From positions 1-64,000 of the forward strand of contig NZ_QVLT01000012.1 in assembly GCF_003417065.2 (NCBI RefSeq): a stretch of DNA of 64,000 bases, given 5' to 3'. The DNA is from Hymenobacter lapidiphilus (GTDB taxonomy: Bacteria > Bacteroidota > Bacteroidia > Cytophagales > Hymenobacteraceae). A program made the position numbers and the translations under genes. Of the stretch, positions 1 through 9,188 are shown in pieces. Under the pieces are notes generated by a model. It was not told the DNA's origin. It saw only the letters and a program-made list of their open reading frames with translations, and did no database searches. How positions within the stretch are numbered: position 1 is the stretch's first letter; every line of letters starts with the position of its first letter.

Positions 1-323
1 AACACCGAAACAAGAAAAAGTTTTCCTCTTTTCGGTCTTCCTGCTAGCGTCCGCGGCCTTTTCAGGTGACTTGGCTAACCAGAGTGAAAGCGCTTCCGGT
101 TGAAGCGGGGTGCAAAGGTAGTAAAACATTTCCAACTTCCGCAACTCTATTGGGCAACTTTTTTTTCAAGCAGCTTTCCCGGGAGAGAAGCCAGCCCGAC
201 CGCGTTCCGGTTGGGGATGCAAAAGTGCGGCATTACGCTGGATTACGCAACCCCAGGGGGTAAAATACCCGTTCAAGGCCCGCTTCGCCCCACAGAATCA
301 GGCACTTTGTTTTTGCGGCCGAC
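1..323. other. left-edge intergenic region, leader of an off-window gene
   Basis: I see no convincing coding region here. The two short open frames overlap each other and resemble nothing I recognise. A reverse-strand promoter-like box lies at 113-120, so the bases left of it are probably the 5' leader of a gene that starts beyond the left edge and reads leftward. The first 50 bases contain A- and T-runs that could be a structured leader. The gene concerned cannot be identified from this window. Confidence 0.5.
113..120 (-). promoter_or_regulatory. Bacteroidota-type promoter -7 box
   Basis: The + strand reads CAAAGGTA, that is TACCTTTG on the minus strand, an exact match to the Bacteroidota TAnnTTTG element. 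A GTTG (consensus TTTG) lies about 21 bases upstream at 142-145. It would start transcription near base 108 toward the left edge. Confidence 0.5.
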
Positions 324-1616
324 TTAGCGAATGGCTTCCGATTGGCTGAATCCGGCCGGTAGGTAGGCCGTGGGGCGGTAGCGGGTGGCTTCGTAGCGGC
401 GGATTTGCTGACCTAGTGCGGCTAGAAAAGGCAGGCCTACGGTGTCATATTCGTAGGTGCCGTCGTTGATGACGCCGTTTTTGTTGACGTAGAGAACGGC
501 ACTAAGCATGAATTCCGACTGATTGGTGGAGTCGGCGAAGTAGGCGACGTCGGATAGGTAGCCGTGCGACATGCCTACTATGTTATAGATGCGCAGGCCG
601 GGCTCGGCAGTCAGGGCAGGTTTACGGCCGTAGTACAGATATTTTTTATAGGCGTCGAAGTAGCGGGCGGGCTGGTACAAGGAGTAGCCCGAGCTGTGGG
701 GCGTTTGGTACAGGTAGTAGCGCAGGAAGCTGTAATCGTCGGGGGTGAGCTGGAAACGCTGGCTGGCGGGCACGGCCTCGGGGAAGATCAGGGTACGCAA
801 CATACCGGTAATGGAATGCAGCGGCAGGTAGTTGGCCGTGGTGAAATCGTAGGGGCCGGGTACGATGCGGCCGCCGGCCTGGTGGGCGCGGCCTTTGCTG
901 ATCCGGCCCAGCGGGAAATCGAAGGGGCGGGGGTTGACGGCGGCGGGCTGCCGGTAGCTAACCTGGCCGGTGGCCGGGTCGCGGAACTCGATGGGGTTGG
1001 TATAACGGTTGGCGGCAGTGTCGCAGGGGGCAAAACGGCGCACGATACGGGTTTCGGGGTAGCCCAGTTCGGCCAGCCGCTCGTTGAGTGGGCGCTGACC
1101 CAGAAATTCGTAGAGGCGATTATAGGCTAGGTTGTCGCTGACAAGCAGCATGCGCTTGGCGTAGTTGCCGACGGTATTGACACGGTCAGAATCGGCGGTG
1201 GCAATATAGGGGACGGGCGTCTGGCAGCGGAAGGCAGTGCCGGTACTCATGGGCGAGCGGCGGGTTAGGCCGGGATGGTGCAGGCGGTTAAGTTTTTCGA
1301 GGGCCAGGGCCACGGTAGGCAGCTTCACGAGGCTGGCCGGGTTGAAGTATTGACCGGCATCGAGGCGGTAGGTGTGCTCGACGAAAGTGGGCCGCTGCTG
1401 AGCGTCGCGGTTGATTTGGGTGTAGATAATCTGCAGTTCGAACTCCTCGGCCCGCTCCACCACGGGCAGCAAACGGGCATCGGCGTGGAGCAGGCTATCG
1501 AGTAGCGGGCTGTCGGGGCGAGCTGGGGCGAGGCTACTTGGCAGGGCAGCCGGGCCGGAAGCAGACAGCAGAGTGCCAAGGAAGCCGCAGGCAAGCAGGG
1601 CAAGAGGGCGCATCAT
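324..1616 (-). CDS. exported serine hydrolase, class A beta-lactamase-like fold
   Basis: This 430-residue protein begins with a hydrophobic signal sequence (about residues 1-25). It carries the serine beta-lactamase/transpeptidase hallmarks: an SxxK motif (SLVK, about residues 95-98, within NPASLVKLP) and an SDN triad (about 160-162, within LLVSDNLAYNRLYE). I see no clean KTG box; a KGR lies in the usual region. The protein is longer than a classical class A beta-lactamase (about 290 residues) and fits the Bacteroidota 'serine hydrolase' group (beta-lactamase2-like). It probably acts in the periplasm. Beta-lactam hydrolysis is not established, and a peptidoglycan or peptide substrate is equally possible. 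Two adjacent ATG codons could serve as start (1616 or 1613). Confidence 0.75.
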   Translation of the reverse strand: MMRPLALLACGFLGTLLSASGPAALPSSLAPARPDSPLLDSLLHADARLLPVVERAEEFELQIIYTQINRDAQQRPTFVEHTYRLDAGQYFNPASLVKLPTVALALEKLNRLHHPGLTRRSPMSTGTAFRCQTPVPYIATADSDRVNTVGNYAKRMLLVSDNLAYNRLYEFLGQRPLNERLAELGYPETRIVRRFAPCDTAANRYTNPIEFRDPATGQVSYRQPAAVNPRPFDFPLGRISKGRAHQAGGRIVPGPYDFTTANYLPLHSITGMLRTLIFPEAVPASQRFQLTPDDYSFLRYYLYQTPHSSGYSLYQPARYFDAYKKYLYYGRKPALTAEPGLRIYNIVGMSHGYLSDVAYFADSTNQSEFMLSAVLYVNKNGVINDGTYEYDTVGLPFLAALGQQIRRYEATRYRPTAYLPAGFSQSEAIR

Positions 1617-1856
1617 AACTTAAAGGTCGGCAAAAACTGTTCCCCCCTCCTATTAAACTACTCTGCCGCAATACCCGAAGTGTGGCCGCTGCTTTCCCCG
1701 ACTTGGCGCACCTATATATAAGGTAGTACTCCGCTGCATTGGCAACGGCAGAAATACCCCAACCAGAAAGTCAGGTAACCCCTTCTTGTCTCCTACAAGA
1801 GAAAGCGCCGGGCCCCTGCTGGAACCCGGCACTGGTGTTTCTATGCTACCTCCCTG
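1617..1856. other. intergenic region with weak hairpin
   Basis: This short gap lies between two leftward genes. A GC-rich hairpin (GCCGGG...CCCGGC, near 1808-1832) lies upstream of the serine hydrolase and just past the stop of no gene on the + strand, so its role is unclear. I see no clear TAnnTTTG box for the serine hydrolase. Confidence 0.35.
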
Positions 1857-3068
1857 CTACTCCGCTACGGGGCTGGCGCGGCGGGCGAGCAGCAGGTTAG
1901 AATCGTTTTCGCGCCAGTTGTAGCCCGTGCCGAAGGGCAGCGGGCGAGGCGGATTGGCCTTGTCGGTGTAGGCAGCCGTCATTTCGGGCTGGTACTGTTT
2001 GGCGAACAGGTTGATGGGGCGTTTGTAGGTGCCGTAATAGGTCAGCTGCCAATCGGCGGGCTTGAAGTACTTCATGGCAATGCCCGAATCGTCCTGCAAA
2101 ACGTAGTTGCTGCGCTCCAGCACCAGGTTGCGCACTTTGCTGAAGTAGGTTTTGTGCATGAGGTAGGTGGCCGACTTCACGTAGGTGGTCAGCGGACCAA
2201 GCGTGCGCACGTATTTGAGGGCCGCCTCCTGGGTCTGGCCCAGTTTCCAGTCGCTGATATCGGCCGAGAAGTACTGCACCGTTTTGGACTGGCCGCTGGC
2301 GGAGCGCAGTTTCAGTTCGACACCGGGCACGACTTTCGGGCCGGGCTTGCGGATGAGGGCCGAGTCGGCTTCAGCGAGCTGACCGTCGGGCAGTAGCTGC
2401 ACGTAGCGCACGGCCTCCACCTGGTGCTGGGTGCGGGCGGCGAAAAGCAACATCAGCGGCAGCGCCCCATCCAGCTCCACCGATTTGAGGTTGACGGCCA
2501 TCGAGTTGGTACGAAAGAAGCTGAAGTTCAGCACCGACCACAACGACTCCTTGAGGGCCGGGAAGAGCTTGCTGTTTTCGAGGTTGGCGCGGCTGGGCAC
2601 GGTGCCCACGGGTTCGAGGCCCAGCAGCACGTAGGTTTGGCTGCCGGGGAACATGGTGGTCACGTTCAGCAGGTCGGGGCCGCTGAAGGGGTAGAAAATA
2701 GTAGGGCTGGCCGCCCGGACCGTGTCCAGCTCGGTGGCGGCCCAGGCTTCGATTTTGGCTGTGCGGGCGGCATGGTATTTCGCCCAACTCTTATCCGCGT
2801 CGGTGGCGTAGGCTTGCCAAGTGGGCTGAGCTGTCAGCTGTTGCAGGTCGCTGCCCCGGCTCACTGGCAGACCAGCCAGATAGCCAGCCACATCATGGAT
2901 AGCCGCGGTATCGGGCACGGCGGGCTTGGCTGGTGCCACGGCTACGGCAGTATCGGGCGCGGCAGTTGGGGCGGCGGGCTGCTCGGTTTTGGTGGTCGAA
3001 GGCTCGTTGCAGGCCGCTAAAAGCACCAGCAGGGCTGGCAGCAGGCGTTGAGTAGTAGGAAAACGCAT
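1857..3068 (-). CDS. lipoprotein of unknown function
   Basis: I do not recognise this 403-residue protein. It starts at an ATG at 3068 followed by a lipoprotein signal peptide ending LLVLLAAC (Cys20), then an Ala/Pro/Thr-rich linker (about 21-55) typical of exposed lipoproteins. The rest is globular and soluble, with a segment reading GPDLLNVTTMFPG (about residues 125-137). An open frame running upstream to 4604 in the same frame is antisense-free but overlaps the permease gene out of frame, so it is not used as the start. The gene begins about 20 bases downstream of the permease stop and is probably co-transcribed with it. Function unknown. Confidence 0.7.
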   Translation of the reverse strand: MRFPTTQRLLPALLVLLAACNEPSTTKTEQPAAPTAAPDTAVAVAPAKPAVPDTAAIHDVAGYLAGLPVSRGSDLQQLTAQPTWQAYATDADKSWAKYHAARTAKIEAWAATELDTVRAASPTIFYPFSGPDLLNVTTMFPGSQTYVLLGLEPVGTVPSRANLENSKLFPALKESLWSVLNFSFFRTNSMAVNLKSVELDGALPLMLLFAARTQHQVEAVRYVQLLPDGQLAEADSALIRKPGPKVVPGVELKLRSASGQSKTVQYFSADISDWKLGQTQEAALKYVRTLGPLTTYVKSATYLMHKTYFSKVRNLVLERSNYVLQDDSGIAMKYFKPADWQLTYYGTYKRPINLFAKQYQPEMTAAYTDKANPPRPLPFGTGYNWRENDSNLLLARRASPVAE

Positions 3069-3088
3069 ATAGGGATGTTGAGAAGTTG

Positions 3089-4399
3089 CTAATTTTTCCG
3101 CAGCCGGCTGAGGCCGTACACCAGCAGGCCGGCTACCAAGGTGGCGAGGCCGTAGAGGGTTTCTGTGGGTTTGTCGCGGGCGATGTACCAGAGCGTCCAG
3201 CCGTTGAGCAGCAGAAACAGCAGCGGCGTGAGCGGGTAGCCCCAGGCGCGGTATGGCCTTACCAGCTCCGGCTGCCGCACCCGTAGCACAAACAGGCCCA
3301 GCACCGTTAGGAAAGTGAACAGCGTCAGGATGAAGCCCGCGTACACCACCACCTGCGCAAACGATGACTCCATAACGAACAGGAGTGTGAGAGCCAACTG
3401 AAACAGCAGCGCCCGCACCGGCACACCGGCCGCGCTGCGTTTGGCCAGGAACCGCAGCGCCGGCAAATCTTCGCCCATCACCTGCACAATGCGGGGGCCG
3501 GCGAAAATCATGGAGCTGATGGTGGACACGAGCAACGCTGCAATCAGCCCGCCCATGAGCCGGCCGCCGCCGGGCCCGAATAGGCTGGTGGCCGCCACAA
3601 AGCCGACTTCCACTTGGCCCTTCAGCGCACTTATAGGCGTAGAATACAGGAAAATGAAGTTCAACGCCACGTAAAGTACCAGTACCAGCGCGGTGCCCGT
3701 CAGCAGAATCCGGGGCAGATTGCGCTGGGGCTGGTCGATTTCGCCGGTCAGGTACACGGCCGCGTTCCAGCCCGAGTAGGCATACGACACGAAGATGAGC
3801 GACACGGCGAAGGCCGGGCTCAGCAGCAGCTGCCAGTCGGCCGGGCCCTGGGGTGTAAAGGCTAGCGGCTGGGGCATGGCCACCAGCAGCCCCACCCCAA
3901 TAAAGCATACCAGCACCACCACTTTCAGGGCGGTTACCGCTACTTGCAGACGGCTGCCCGCGCGGCTGCTGATGCCGTGCACCAGCGTGAGCAACAGCAC
4001 CACGCTCACGGCCAGCAGCTTGGGCGGCAGGCCGGGCCACACGCTGCTGGCATACTGCTCCAGAGCCAGCGCAGCGGCGGCCGTTGGGGCGGCAAAGCCC
4101 ACCGTGGCCGATACCCAGCCCGACAGAAACCCCAGCGCCGGATGGTAAATCTTCGACAAATAGTGGTACTCGCCCCCCGAGCGGGGCAGCGCGGCCGCCA
4201 GCTCGCCGTAGCTCAGGGCACCGCACAGGGCAATTATGCCGCCCACCACCCAGAGCATCAGTAGCGCGAACCCGCTTTGGATGTCGAGCACCTGAAACCC
4301 GAGGCTGGTAAAAACGCCGGTGCCCACCATGTTGGCCACCACAATGGACACGCCCGTCAGGACGCTGATTTTGTAAGCTGGGGCAGTCGGTTGGCTCAT
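3089..4399 (-). CDS. APC-family amino acid permease
   Basis: This 436-residue integral membrane protein has about 12 hydrophobic segments spread over its length. The first helix carries the APC signature region (GVSIVVANMVGTGVF, about residues 12-26), which forms the unwound substrate-binding helix TM1 in LeuT-fold amino acid permeases. A cytoplasmic-loop glycine/proline pattern (YAYSGWNAAVYLTGEI) matches TM6 of this family. I chose the ATG at 4399 because the 36 extra residues upstream are not hydrophobic and overlap the divergent gene. The substrate cannot be told; these proteins are usually proton-coupled amino acid carriers. The lipoprotein gene follows closely on the same strand. Confidence 0.85.
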   Translation of the reverse strand: MSQPTAPAYKISVLTGVSIVVANMVGTGVFTSLGFQVLDIQSGFALLMLWVVGGIIALCGALSYGELAAALPRSGGEYHYLSKIYHPALGFLSGWVSATVGFAAPTAAAALALEQYASSVWPGLPPKLLAVSVVLLLTLVHGISSRAGSRLQVAVTALKVVVLVCFIGVGLLVAMPQPLAFTPQGPADWQLLLSPAFAVSLIFVSYAYSGWNAAVYLTGEIDQPQRNLPRILLTGTALVLVLYVALNFIFLYSTPISALKGQVEVGFVAATSLFGPGGGRLMGGLIAALLVSTISSMIFAGPRIVQVMGEDLPALRFLAKRSAAGVPVRALLFQLALTLLFVMESSFAQVVVYAGFILTLFTFLTVLGLFVLRVRQPELVRPYRAWGYPLTPLLFLLLNGWTLWYIARDKPTETLYGLATLVAGLLVYGLSRLRKN

Positions 4400-4565
4400 G
4401 ATGGGCGGTTGGCGGGCCAAAGATGCGGAATTCAATCCGGGCCCGCCCGACCTGTCTTGGCAGGAAGCATTTCCCGGCGACGTGGCTTTTCGCTGTTTCC
4501 TGAGCATCTTTAGTTTTGCTGTTGCTCAGTCCTTCTATCAAATTCAGCTTCCGGTTTTGCGCCTC

Positions 4566-5741
4566 ATGCCTTCTGTTGTCAAATCTGCGGCGCCCATTGT
4601 GCACGGGCTGCTGGCCGGACTACTATTCGCCCTGCCCGCTTGCAAGGCCAGTAAATCGGGGGCTGATGCGGCTAAGCGCGCACCCGTCCCGAGCGAGTAT
4701 CGTTTCGACCCGGCGGCGGCTAAGCGGCAATTTGCCATCCCCCCAACCCAAGTGATGGTGTTCGGCCTTGAGCATCTGGATAATGCGGCGCCCGCTTTTC
4801 AGGTGGCGTGGCTGGAACCCATTTTGTGCCGTTTGCGGGCGTACAAGCCTGATATTATTCTAACCGAGGCCATGTCTGGCGAGCAGGTGATGGGCCTTGA
4901 TGCCTATGCCGACTACCACGGCACGGCCGGCCGGTACGCCGGCCCCACGCTGCAAATGGCCAAAACAGCCCAAGCTGACCTCAAGCTGACAGCGGCCCAG
5001 GCGCTGGTGCGGGCAAATGTGCTTAGCGGGCAGCCCAACCTAACCTCCGCGCAACGGCGGCAGCTGGCCCACCTGTTTGTTGCGGCGGCAGAACCGTTTT
5101 CCGCCACCGTGCAATGGATGCGCCTGGCGAAGACAGAGCGAATGGCAGCCGACGGCATTTCGCCAAACCTGGTGAAAATGCTGAATGGCTTTGCGGGAAT
5201 TCGGAGCGAGCTGGCCTCGATAGGTGTTCGGCTGGCAGTTGACTTAGGCCTGGAGCGGATTTATGGCGCCGGCGACCACCGGAGCGACGTAACGCTGCCC
5301 GCCGACTCCGCCTGGAACACCGCCCTTACCGCCGAGCCGGGCCTGAAGGATTCATTCAGCCATAGAATCCCCGCCTTCCATTCGATTCCCGAGGATACCA
5401 TGAAGCTCCGGACGGCGGCCCAGGTGATGCCAGTTATGAAGTGGCACAATTCGCCACGCTATGCGGAACTGGATGCCGACGCCCAATGGCTCGCCATGCT
5501 CCGCAGTGAGAAGATGGGCCGCGTGGGCCGGCAGCGCGTGGCCGCCTGGGAGGCGCAGAACCTGCGAATGGCGGTGGCCATCCGCGAAGCAACAGCCCCG
5601 ATTGCCGGCGGCCGGGCGCTCCTGATCGTCGGAGCGGCGCATAAATCGTTTATCGAAGCCTACCTGCGCACTTTTACCGATATAGAACTGGTTTCCGTTC
5701 CAGCCATGCTTGATGCCAAATCGGCGGGCTGTAATGAGTAG
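4566..5741 (+). CDS. DUF5694/TraB-like lipoprotein
   Basis: This 391-residue predicted lipoprotein starts at the ATG at 4566, which gives a proper lipobox (LLFALPAC, Cys26). An open frame extending to 4398 lacks a signal and overlaps the permease start. The mature part opens with a beta-strand segment (QVMVFGLEHLDN, about residues 60-71) and ends with a glycine-rich strand (RALLIVGAAHKSFIEAYL, about 354-371). This N-terminal 'G-x-E/F-H' plus C-terminal 'VGAAHK' pairing resembles the DUF5694 group and the wider TraB/ChaN-like putative hydrolases. The chemistry of the group is unproven. The gene is divergent from the permease and followed by a terminator. Confidence 0.6.
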   Translation: MPSVVKSAAPIVHGLLAGLLFALPACKASKSGADAAKRAPVPSEYRFDPAAAKRQFAIPPTQVMVFGLEHLDNAAPAFQVAWLEPILCRLRAYKPDIILTEAMSGEQVMGLDAYADYHGTAGRYAGPTLQMAKTAQADLKLTAAQALVRANVLSGQPNLTSAQRRQLAHLFVAAAEPFSATVQWMRLAKTERMAADGISPNLVKMLNGFAGIRSELASIGVRLAVDLGLERIYGAGDHRSDVTLPADSAWNTALTAEPGLKDSFSHRIPAFHSIPEDTMKLRTAAQVMPVMKWHNSPRYAELDADAQWLAMLRSEKMGRVGRQRVAAWEAQNLRMAVAIREATAPIAGGRALLIVGAAHKSFIEAYLRTFTDIELVSVPAMLDAKSAGCNE

Positions 5742-5774
5742 CAAGGCCGTTATTAATGATGGTTGAACCCCACG

Positions 5775-5808
5775 AAAAGACCCCGCAATCTGCATTACGG
5801 GGTCTTTT
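5775..5808 (+). terminator. rho-independent terminator, probably bidirectional
   Basis: An 11-base-pair stem (AAAAGACCCCG / CGGGGTCTTTT) with a 12-base loop is flanked by T- and A-runs. It lies between convergent genes (the DUF5694-like gene and DUF2480) and could end both transcripts. Confidence 0.8.
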
Positions 5809-5859
5809 TACAAAAGATAAAGACCAGAAAAACAGGCCCGCGGAACGTCAGCTAACAGC

Positions 5860-6378
5860 TCAACCAACCGCTACTTTGGGGCGCTTGTAGAGCGGGACGG
5901 TGCTACACGGCTCGCCGTACATGATGCTGCTGGCGATGGGCAGCAGCTTCTGCATGATGGCGACGTAAGCGTAGGTGGGCACGGGCTTCTCGCCGCAGCC
6001 TTTAATAACCAGCTTGGCATCACGGTACTGCTCGGCGTCGATGGCGAGAATGGCCTCGTGGAACAGGTCCTGCTCCAGCGCGGCCAGGTCGCCGAACACG
6101 TAGCGGTGGGCGTGGCCCTGGAGCTTGCCGGCCAGTACCATGTAGGCCCAGGTGGGCACAATGGCATCGGCCGAGCAGATAACGGCCACGTTCTGGCCGT
6201 CGTACTGGCTCCAGTCGTGGTCTTTCACGAAGGCGCGGAAGTCCTTTTCGCGCAGCATCAGGCCCTGAAACAGGTTGTCCTTGATGTCGTACACCACCCG
6301 CTCGCCGGGGTGGATGAATTCTTCGAGGTTGAGCGTAACGAGGGCGCTTTGCGCAACCCGGTTGGTGAAGTCTTCCAT
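5860..6378 (-). CDS. DUF2480 family protein
   Basis: This 172-residue soluble protein matches the Bacteroidota-specific DUF2480 family as I remember it. Conserved stretches are VVYDIKDNLFQGLMLREKDF (about residues 28-47), the HDWSQYDG segment, AIVPTWAYM, and the C-terminal CSTVPLYK. The family is almost always a single-copy cytoplasmic protein whose function is unknown; two conserved cysteines (in IKGCGEKPVP and GEPCSTVP) stand out. The start at 6378 was chosen because the long frame upstream only shadows tsaB. It lies 83 bases downstream of tsaB on the same strand. Its stop codon falls inside an AGCTAAC heptamer repeat. Confidence 0.85.
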   Translation of the reverse strand: MEDFTNRVAQSALVTLNLEEFIHPGERVVYDIKDNLFQGLMLREKDFRAFVKDHDWSQYDGQNVAVICSADAIVPTWAYMVLAGKLQGHAHRYVFGDLAALEQDLFHEAILAIDAEQYRDAKLVIKGCGEKPVPTYAYVAIMQKLLPIASSIMYGEPCSTVPLYKRPKVAVG

Positions 6379-6461
6379 AGTATTGAGATGTGAGACTGTG
6401 AGAAGTGGGAGGTGAGATGATTGAGAACTTTCGACAGCACTCAACTCTCCACTCTTATTTC

Positions 6462-7160
6462 TCACTTCCCTTTTGGCGTTGTCGTGTACACTTCCTTCAG
6501 GTAAAACGGCTCGTAGTAGGCCACGTCGCGGAATTCCTGGCGCTGGTAGGCTTCGAGCCCCAGCTCGCCCACGGCCACGGCCGAAGGTTCGATACCGGTC
6601 AGGAACACGGCGTGGGGCTGCCCGGCCACCAGGGGCTGGAACTTGGCGGCCCCGCTCCCAAAGAACAACACCGGCTGACCGGCCATTTGTTCGGCCAGCG
6701 TAGTTTCGTCGAGCAACAGGGGCGCGGGCGGTAGCACTTCGGTACCATCGGCGCGGTAGAGGGCGGCGTACACTTCGAGGCGGCGGGCGTCGAGCATGGG
6801 GCAGTAATGGTACTGCCCGGGCCGGGCGGTGTGGCCCGCCACCTGCCGGGCCAGCGCGGGCAGAGTACCCACGGCCAGCAACGGCACATCGAGCGCATAA
6901 CATAGCCCCTTGGCCGCGGCGGCCCCGATGCGCAGGCCGGTATAGGAGCCAGGCCCGTCGGACACGGCCACGGCTGCCACATCGGCCAGCGAATGCAACG
7001 TATTTTCCAGCAGCTGGCTGATAAGTACGCTCAGGTGCGAGGAGTGCGACTTATCCAGCCGCAGTTCGGTCTGGCCCAGCAGCCGGCCCGTTTCGAGGTG
7101 ATGCACCGCCACCGAGCAGATGGGCGATGAGGTTTCTAAAGACAGCAACAACGAGGACAT
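6462..7160 (-). CDS. tsaB: tRNA threonylcarbamoyladenosine biosynthesis protein TsaB
   Basis: TsaB is the scaffold partner that, with TsaD and TsaE, places the threonylcarbamoyl group on A37 of ANN-decoding tRNAs. The 232-residue protein shows the ASKHA-fold N-terminus ([16 protein letters not shown]) and the conserved [14 protein letters not shown] stretch (about residues 68-81) that is diagnostic for TsaB/YeaZ. I chose the ATG at 7160 because a TACCTTTG box lies only four bases before it, leaving no room for the 18 residues further upstream. It is divergent from the nitrilase and followed by DUF2480. Confidence 0.93.
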   Translation of the reverse strand: MSSLLLSLETSSPICSVAVHHLETGRLLGQTELRLDKSHSSHLSVLISQLLENTLHSLADVAAVAVSDGPGSYTGLRIGAAAAKGLCYALDVPLLAVGTLPALARQVAGHTARPGQYHYCPMLDARRLEVYAALYRADGTEVLPPAPLLLDETTLAEQMAGQPVLFFGSGAAKFQPLVAGQPHAVFLTGIEPSAVAVGELGLEAYQRQEFRDVAYYEPFYLKEVYTTTPKGK

Positions 7161-7164
7161 GGCG

Positions 7165-7172
7165 CAAAGGTA
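7165..7172 (-). promoter_or_regulatory. tsaB promoter -7 box, implies leaderless mRNA
   Basis: CAAAGGTA on the + strand is TACCTTTG on the minus strand. Only four bases separate it from the tsaB ATG (7160), so the expected transcription start coincides with the start codon. I see no good -33 TTTG. Confidence 0.6.
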
Positions 7173-7246
7173 CGGCCCGGCAAGCTGGCGGGGCCTGCAC
7201 CCAGGTGCGGACACGTACCTTGGCGCTACTTCTAATCTGTTCCGTT

Positions 7247-8157
7247 ATGCGCTTCACCGTCGCGGCCGTGCAGGCTGCCCCCATTTACCTCGACCTGCCT
7301 GCCTCGCTGGCCAAAGCCGAAAACCTGATTGCCCGGGCCGCCGCCCAGGGCGCGAAACTGGTGGTGTTTCCCGAAACCTGGCTGCCCGGCTACCCCGCCT
7401 GGCTCGACTCCTGCCGCGACGTGAACCGCTGGGATTCGCCGGCCGTGAAGCAGGTGTACCGCCGCCTCGCCGACAACAGCGTGGTAGTGCCTGGCCCCGT
7501 TACCGAGGCTTTGGGGGCCGCCGCTCGCGCCCACGGCGTGGTTCTGAACATGAGCGTGCACGAGCGGGTGGAAGTCGGGCCGGCCGGGGCACGCTCTACA
7601 ACACCATGCTGCTGTTCGGCGACGATGGCACCCTGCTGCACGTGCACCGCAAGCTGATGCCCACCTACACCGAACGCCTCATCTGGGGCCAGGGCGACGG
7701 CCAAAGTCTGCAGGCTGCTGCTACGCCGTTGGGTCGCGTGGGCGGGCTTATCTGCTGGGAACACTGGATGCCGCCCGCCCGCCAACGCCTGCACGAATCG
7801 GGCGAGGACGTGCACATAGCGGCCTGGCCCCACGTCAAGGAAATGAACCTGATAGCCAGCCGCCACTATGCCTTCGAGGGCCGCTGCTTCGTAGTGGCGG
7901 CCGGGGCCCTGATGGCCGTGCGCGACTTGCCAGCCGAGCTTGAACCCCTCCTCGAACTGCAAGCCGACCCCGACGCCCTGCTGCTGCGCGGCGGCAGCGC
8001 CATCATCGGCCCCGACGGCACCGTACTGGCCGGCCCCGTTTTCGACGAAGAAATCATCCTGACCGCCGAAATAGACCTCGGCCGCATCCGCGAGGAGCAG
8101 TTGACGCTCGACGTAACCGGCCACTACGCCCGCCCCGATGTGTTCGGCCCGTTTTAA
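7247..8157 (+). CDS. carbon-nitrogen hydrolase, nitrilase type (split by one missing base)
   Basis: Nitrilases hydrolyse organic nitriles to acids and ammonia, with relatives acting on cyanide. The whole family triad is present: Glu in [12 protein letters not shown], Lys in HRKLMPT and Cys in [11 protein letters not shown]. The reading frame changes near 7585-7590. The N-terminal half is in the frame of the ATG at 7247; the C-terminal half (from [11 protein letters not shown]) is one base out. One extra G in the GGGG run there would restore a protein of about 303 residues of normal nitrilase length. A TACCTTGG box (7216-7223) precedes the start. As written the gene would stop early, but both halves are free of decay, so a sequence error is more likely than a dead gene. 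Confidence 0.85.
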
Positions 8158-8294
8158 AGGCCCGGTGAGGCGGGCGTTGGCCTAAGAACCACTCCTTACC
8201 GGCAGACGTTGGTTTAGGTACGCCCGGAGTTTTACTGAGTCGCCGGGCGCCCCGGCGGCTATTCGGCGGGTTGTTTTGCCATTTTCCCTCGCTT

Positions 8295-9098
8295 ATGAAA
8301 CGTGCGCTGCTTTTGCTGACTCCCGTCCTCCCGCTTGCCGCCGCCGCGCTGCTCATGAACTCCCACCCCGCACCCGGCCCGCTGGCCGCCGCAGACACCC
8401 CAATCCGGGTGCCGGTAATAGTGGAGCTGTTCACGTCGGAAGGCTGCTCTAGCTGCCCGGCGGCCGATGCGGCGCTTCGGGAGCTGGAAATAGCCCAATC
8501 GGTGCCCGGCGTGGAGATTATTGCCTTGGGCGAGCACGTGGACTACTGGAACCGGCTGGGTTGGAAGGACCCGTTTTCTTCGTCGCAATTCACCGGGCGC
8601 CAGCGCGACTACGCCGCGGGTTTTGGTACCGGCTCCTACACGCCCCAGGCCGTGGTAAACGGCCGCTACGAGTTTGTGGGCAGCCAGCGCGCCAAGCTGG
8701 CCGACGCTATAACCCGCGCCGCCCAGGCCCCACGCGCCACCGTCGCGCTTAGCCGCCCTACCGCTGGCACGCTGGCCGTCAGGGTCAGCGACCTGCCCAC
8801 CGGCACCAGCGCCACCGAAGTGTTACTGGCTCTCACTGAAACCGGCCTTTCGAGCCAAGTCGGCCGGGGCGAAAATTCGGGTCGGCTGTTGCGCCACGCC
8901 GCCGTGGTCCGGTCCCTTCGCCCCCTGGGCTCCCCGGCTGCCAACGGCACGTTTGCAGCTAACGCGTCGCTCCAACTCAACCCAAATTGGAAAACCGAGA
9001 ATTTGCGGGCCGTGGTGCTGGTGCAGGAAAAGGCCTCGCACCGCATTGTGGGCGTGAGGGCGCTGCCGCTGGGGATAGGGGCTGCGGTACGTCAATAA
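8295..9098 (+). CDS. exported DUF1223 thioredoxin-fold protein
   Basis: This 267-residue protein has an N-terminal signal peptide and then the opening that marks DUF1223: VIVELFTSEGCSSCPAAD, with a CxxC pair (CSSC) in a thioredoxin-like context. Later conserved pieces are HVDYWNRLGWKDPFSS and the TPQAVVNG segment. The family is widespread in Proteobacteria and Bacteroidota and is unproven biochemically; a periplasmic redox role is an inference from the CxxC. The start at 8295 fits the signal peptide better than the upstream codon at 8271. A strong terminator follows. Confidence 0.85.
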   Translation: MKRALLLLTPVLPLAAAALLMNSHPAPGPLAAADTPIRVPVIVELFTSEGCSSCPAADAALRELEIAQSVPGVEIIALGEHVDYWNRLGWKDPFSSSQFTGRQRDYAAGFGTGSYTPQAVVNGRYEFVGSQRAKLADAITRAAQAPRATVALSRPTAGTLAVRVSDLPTGTSATEVLLALTETGLSSQVGRGENSGRLLRHAAVVRSLRPLGSPAANGTFAANASLQLNPNWKTENLRAVVLVQEKASHRIVGVRALPLGIGAAVRQ

Positions 9099-9130
9099 GA
9101 ACAATACCCAGAACTGCTGTACAAATCAAT

Positions 9131-9163
9131 AAAAAAGCAGCCGCGACTTGCGGCTGCTTTTTT
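9131..9163 (+). terminator. rho-independent terminator, bidirectional
   Basis: A 13-14 bp stem (AAAAAAGCAGCCG ... CGGCTGCTTTTTT) with a short loop lies between the convergent DUF1223 and S41 peptidase genes. Confidence 0.85.
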
Positions 9164-9188
9164 AGTTATACACGTTTGGCCAGCCAAC

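Noticed and set aside
1857-4604. A single 915-residue leftward open frame.
   Set aside because: Its N-terminal half is a non-homologous shadow of the permease gene; only the part from 3068 on (lipoprotein) is real.
5860-6903. A 347-residue leftward frame for DUF2480.
   Set aside because: The upstream 170 residues only shadow tsaB; DUF2480 is normally about 170 residues and starts at 6378.
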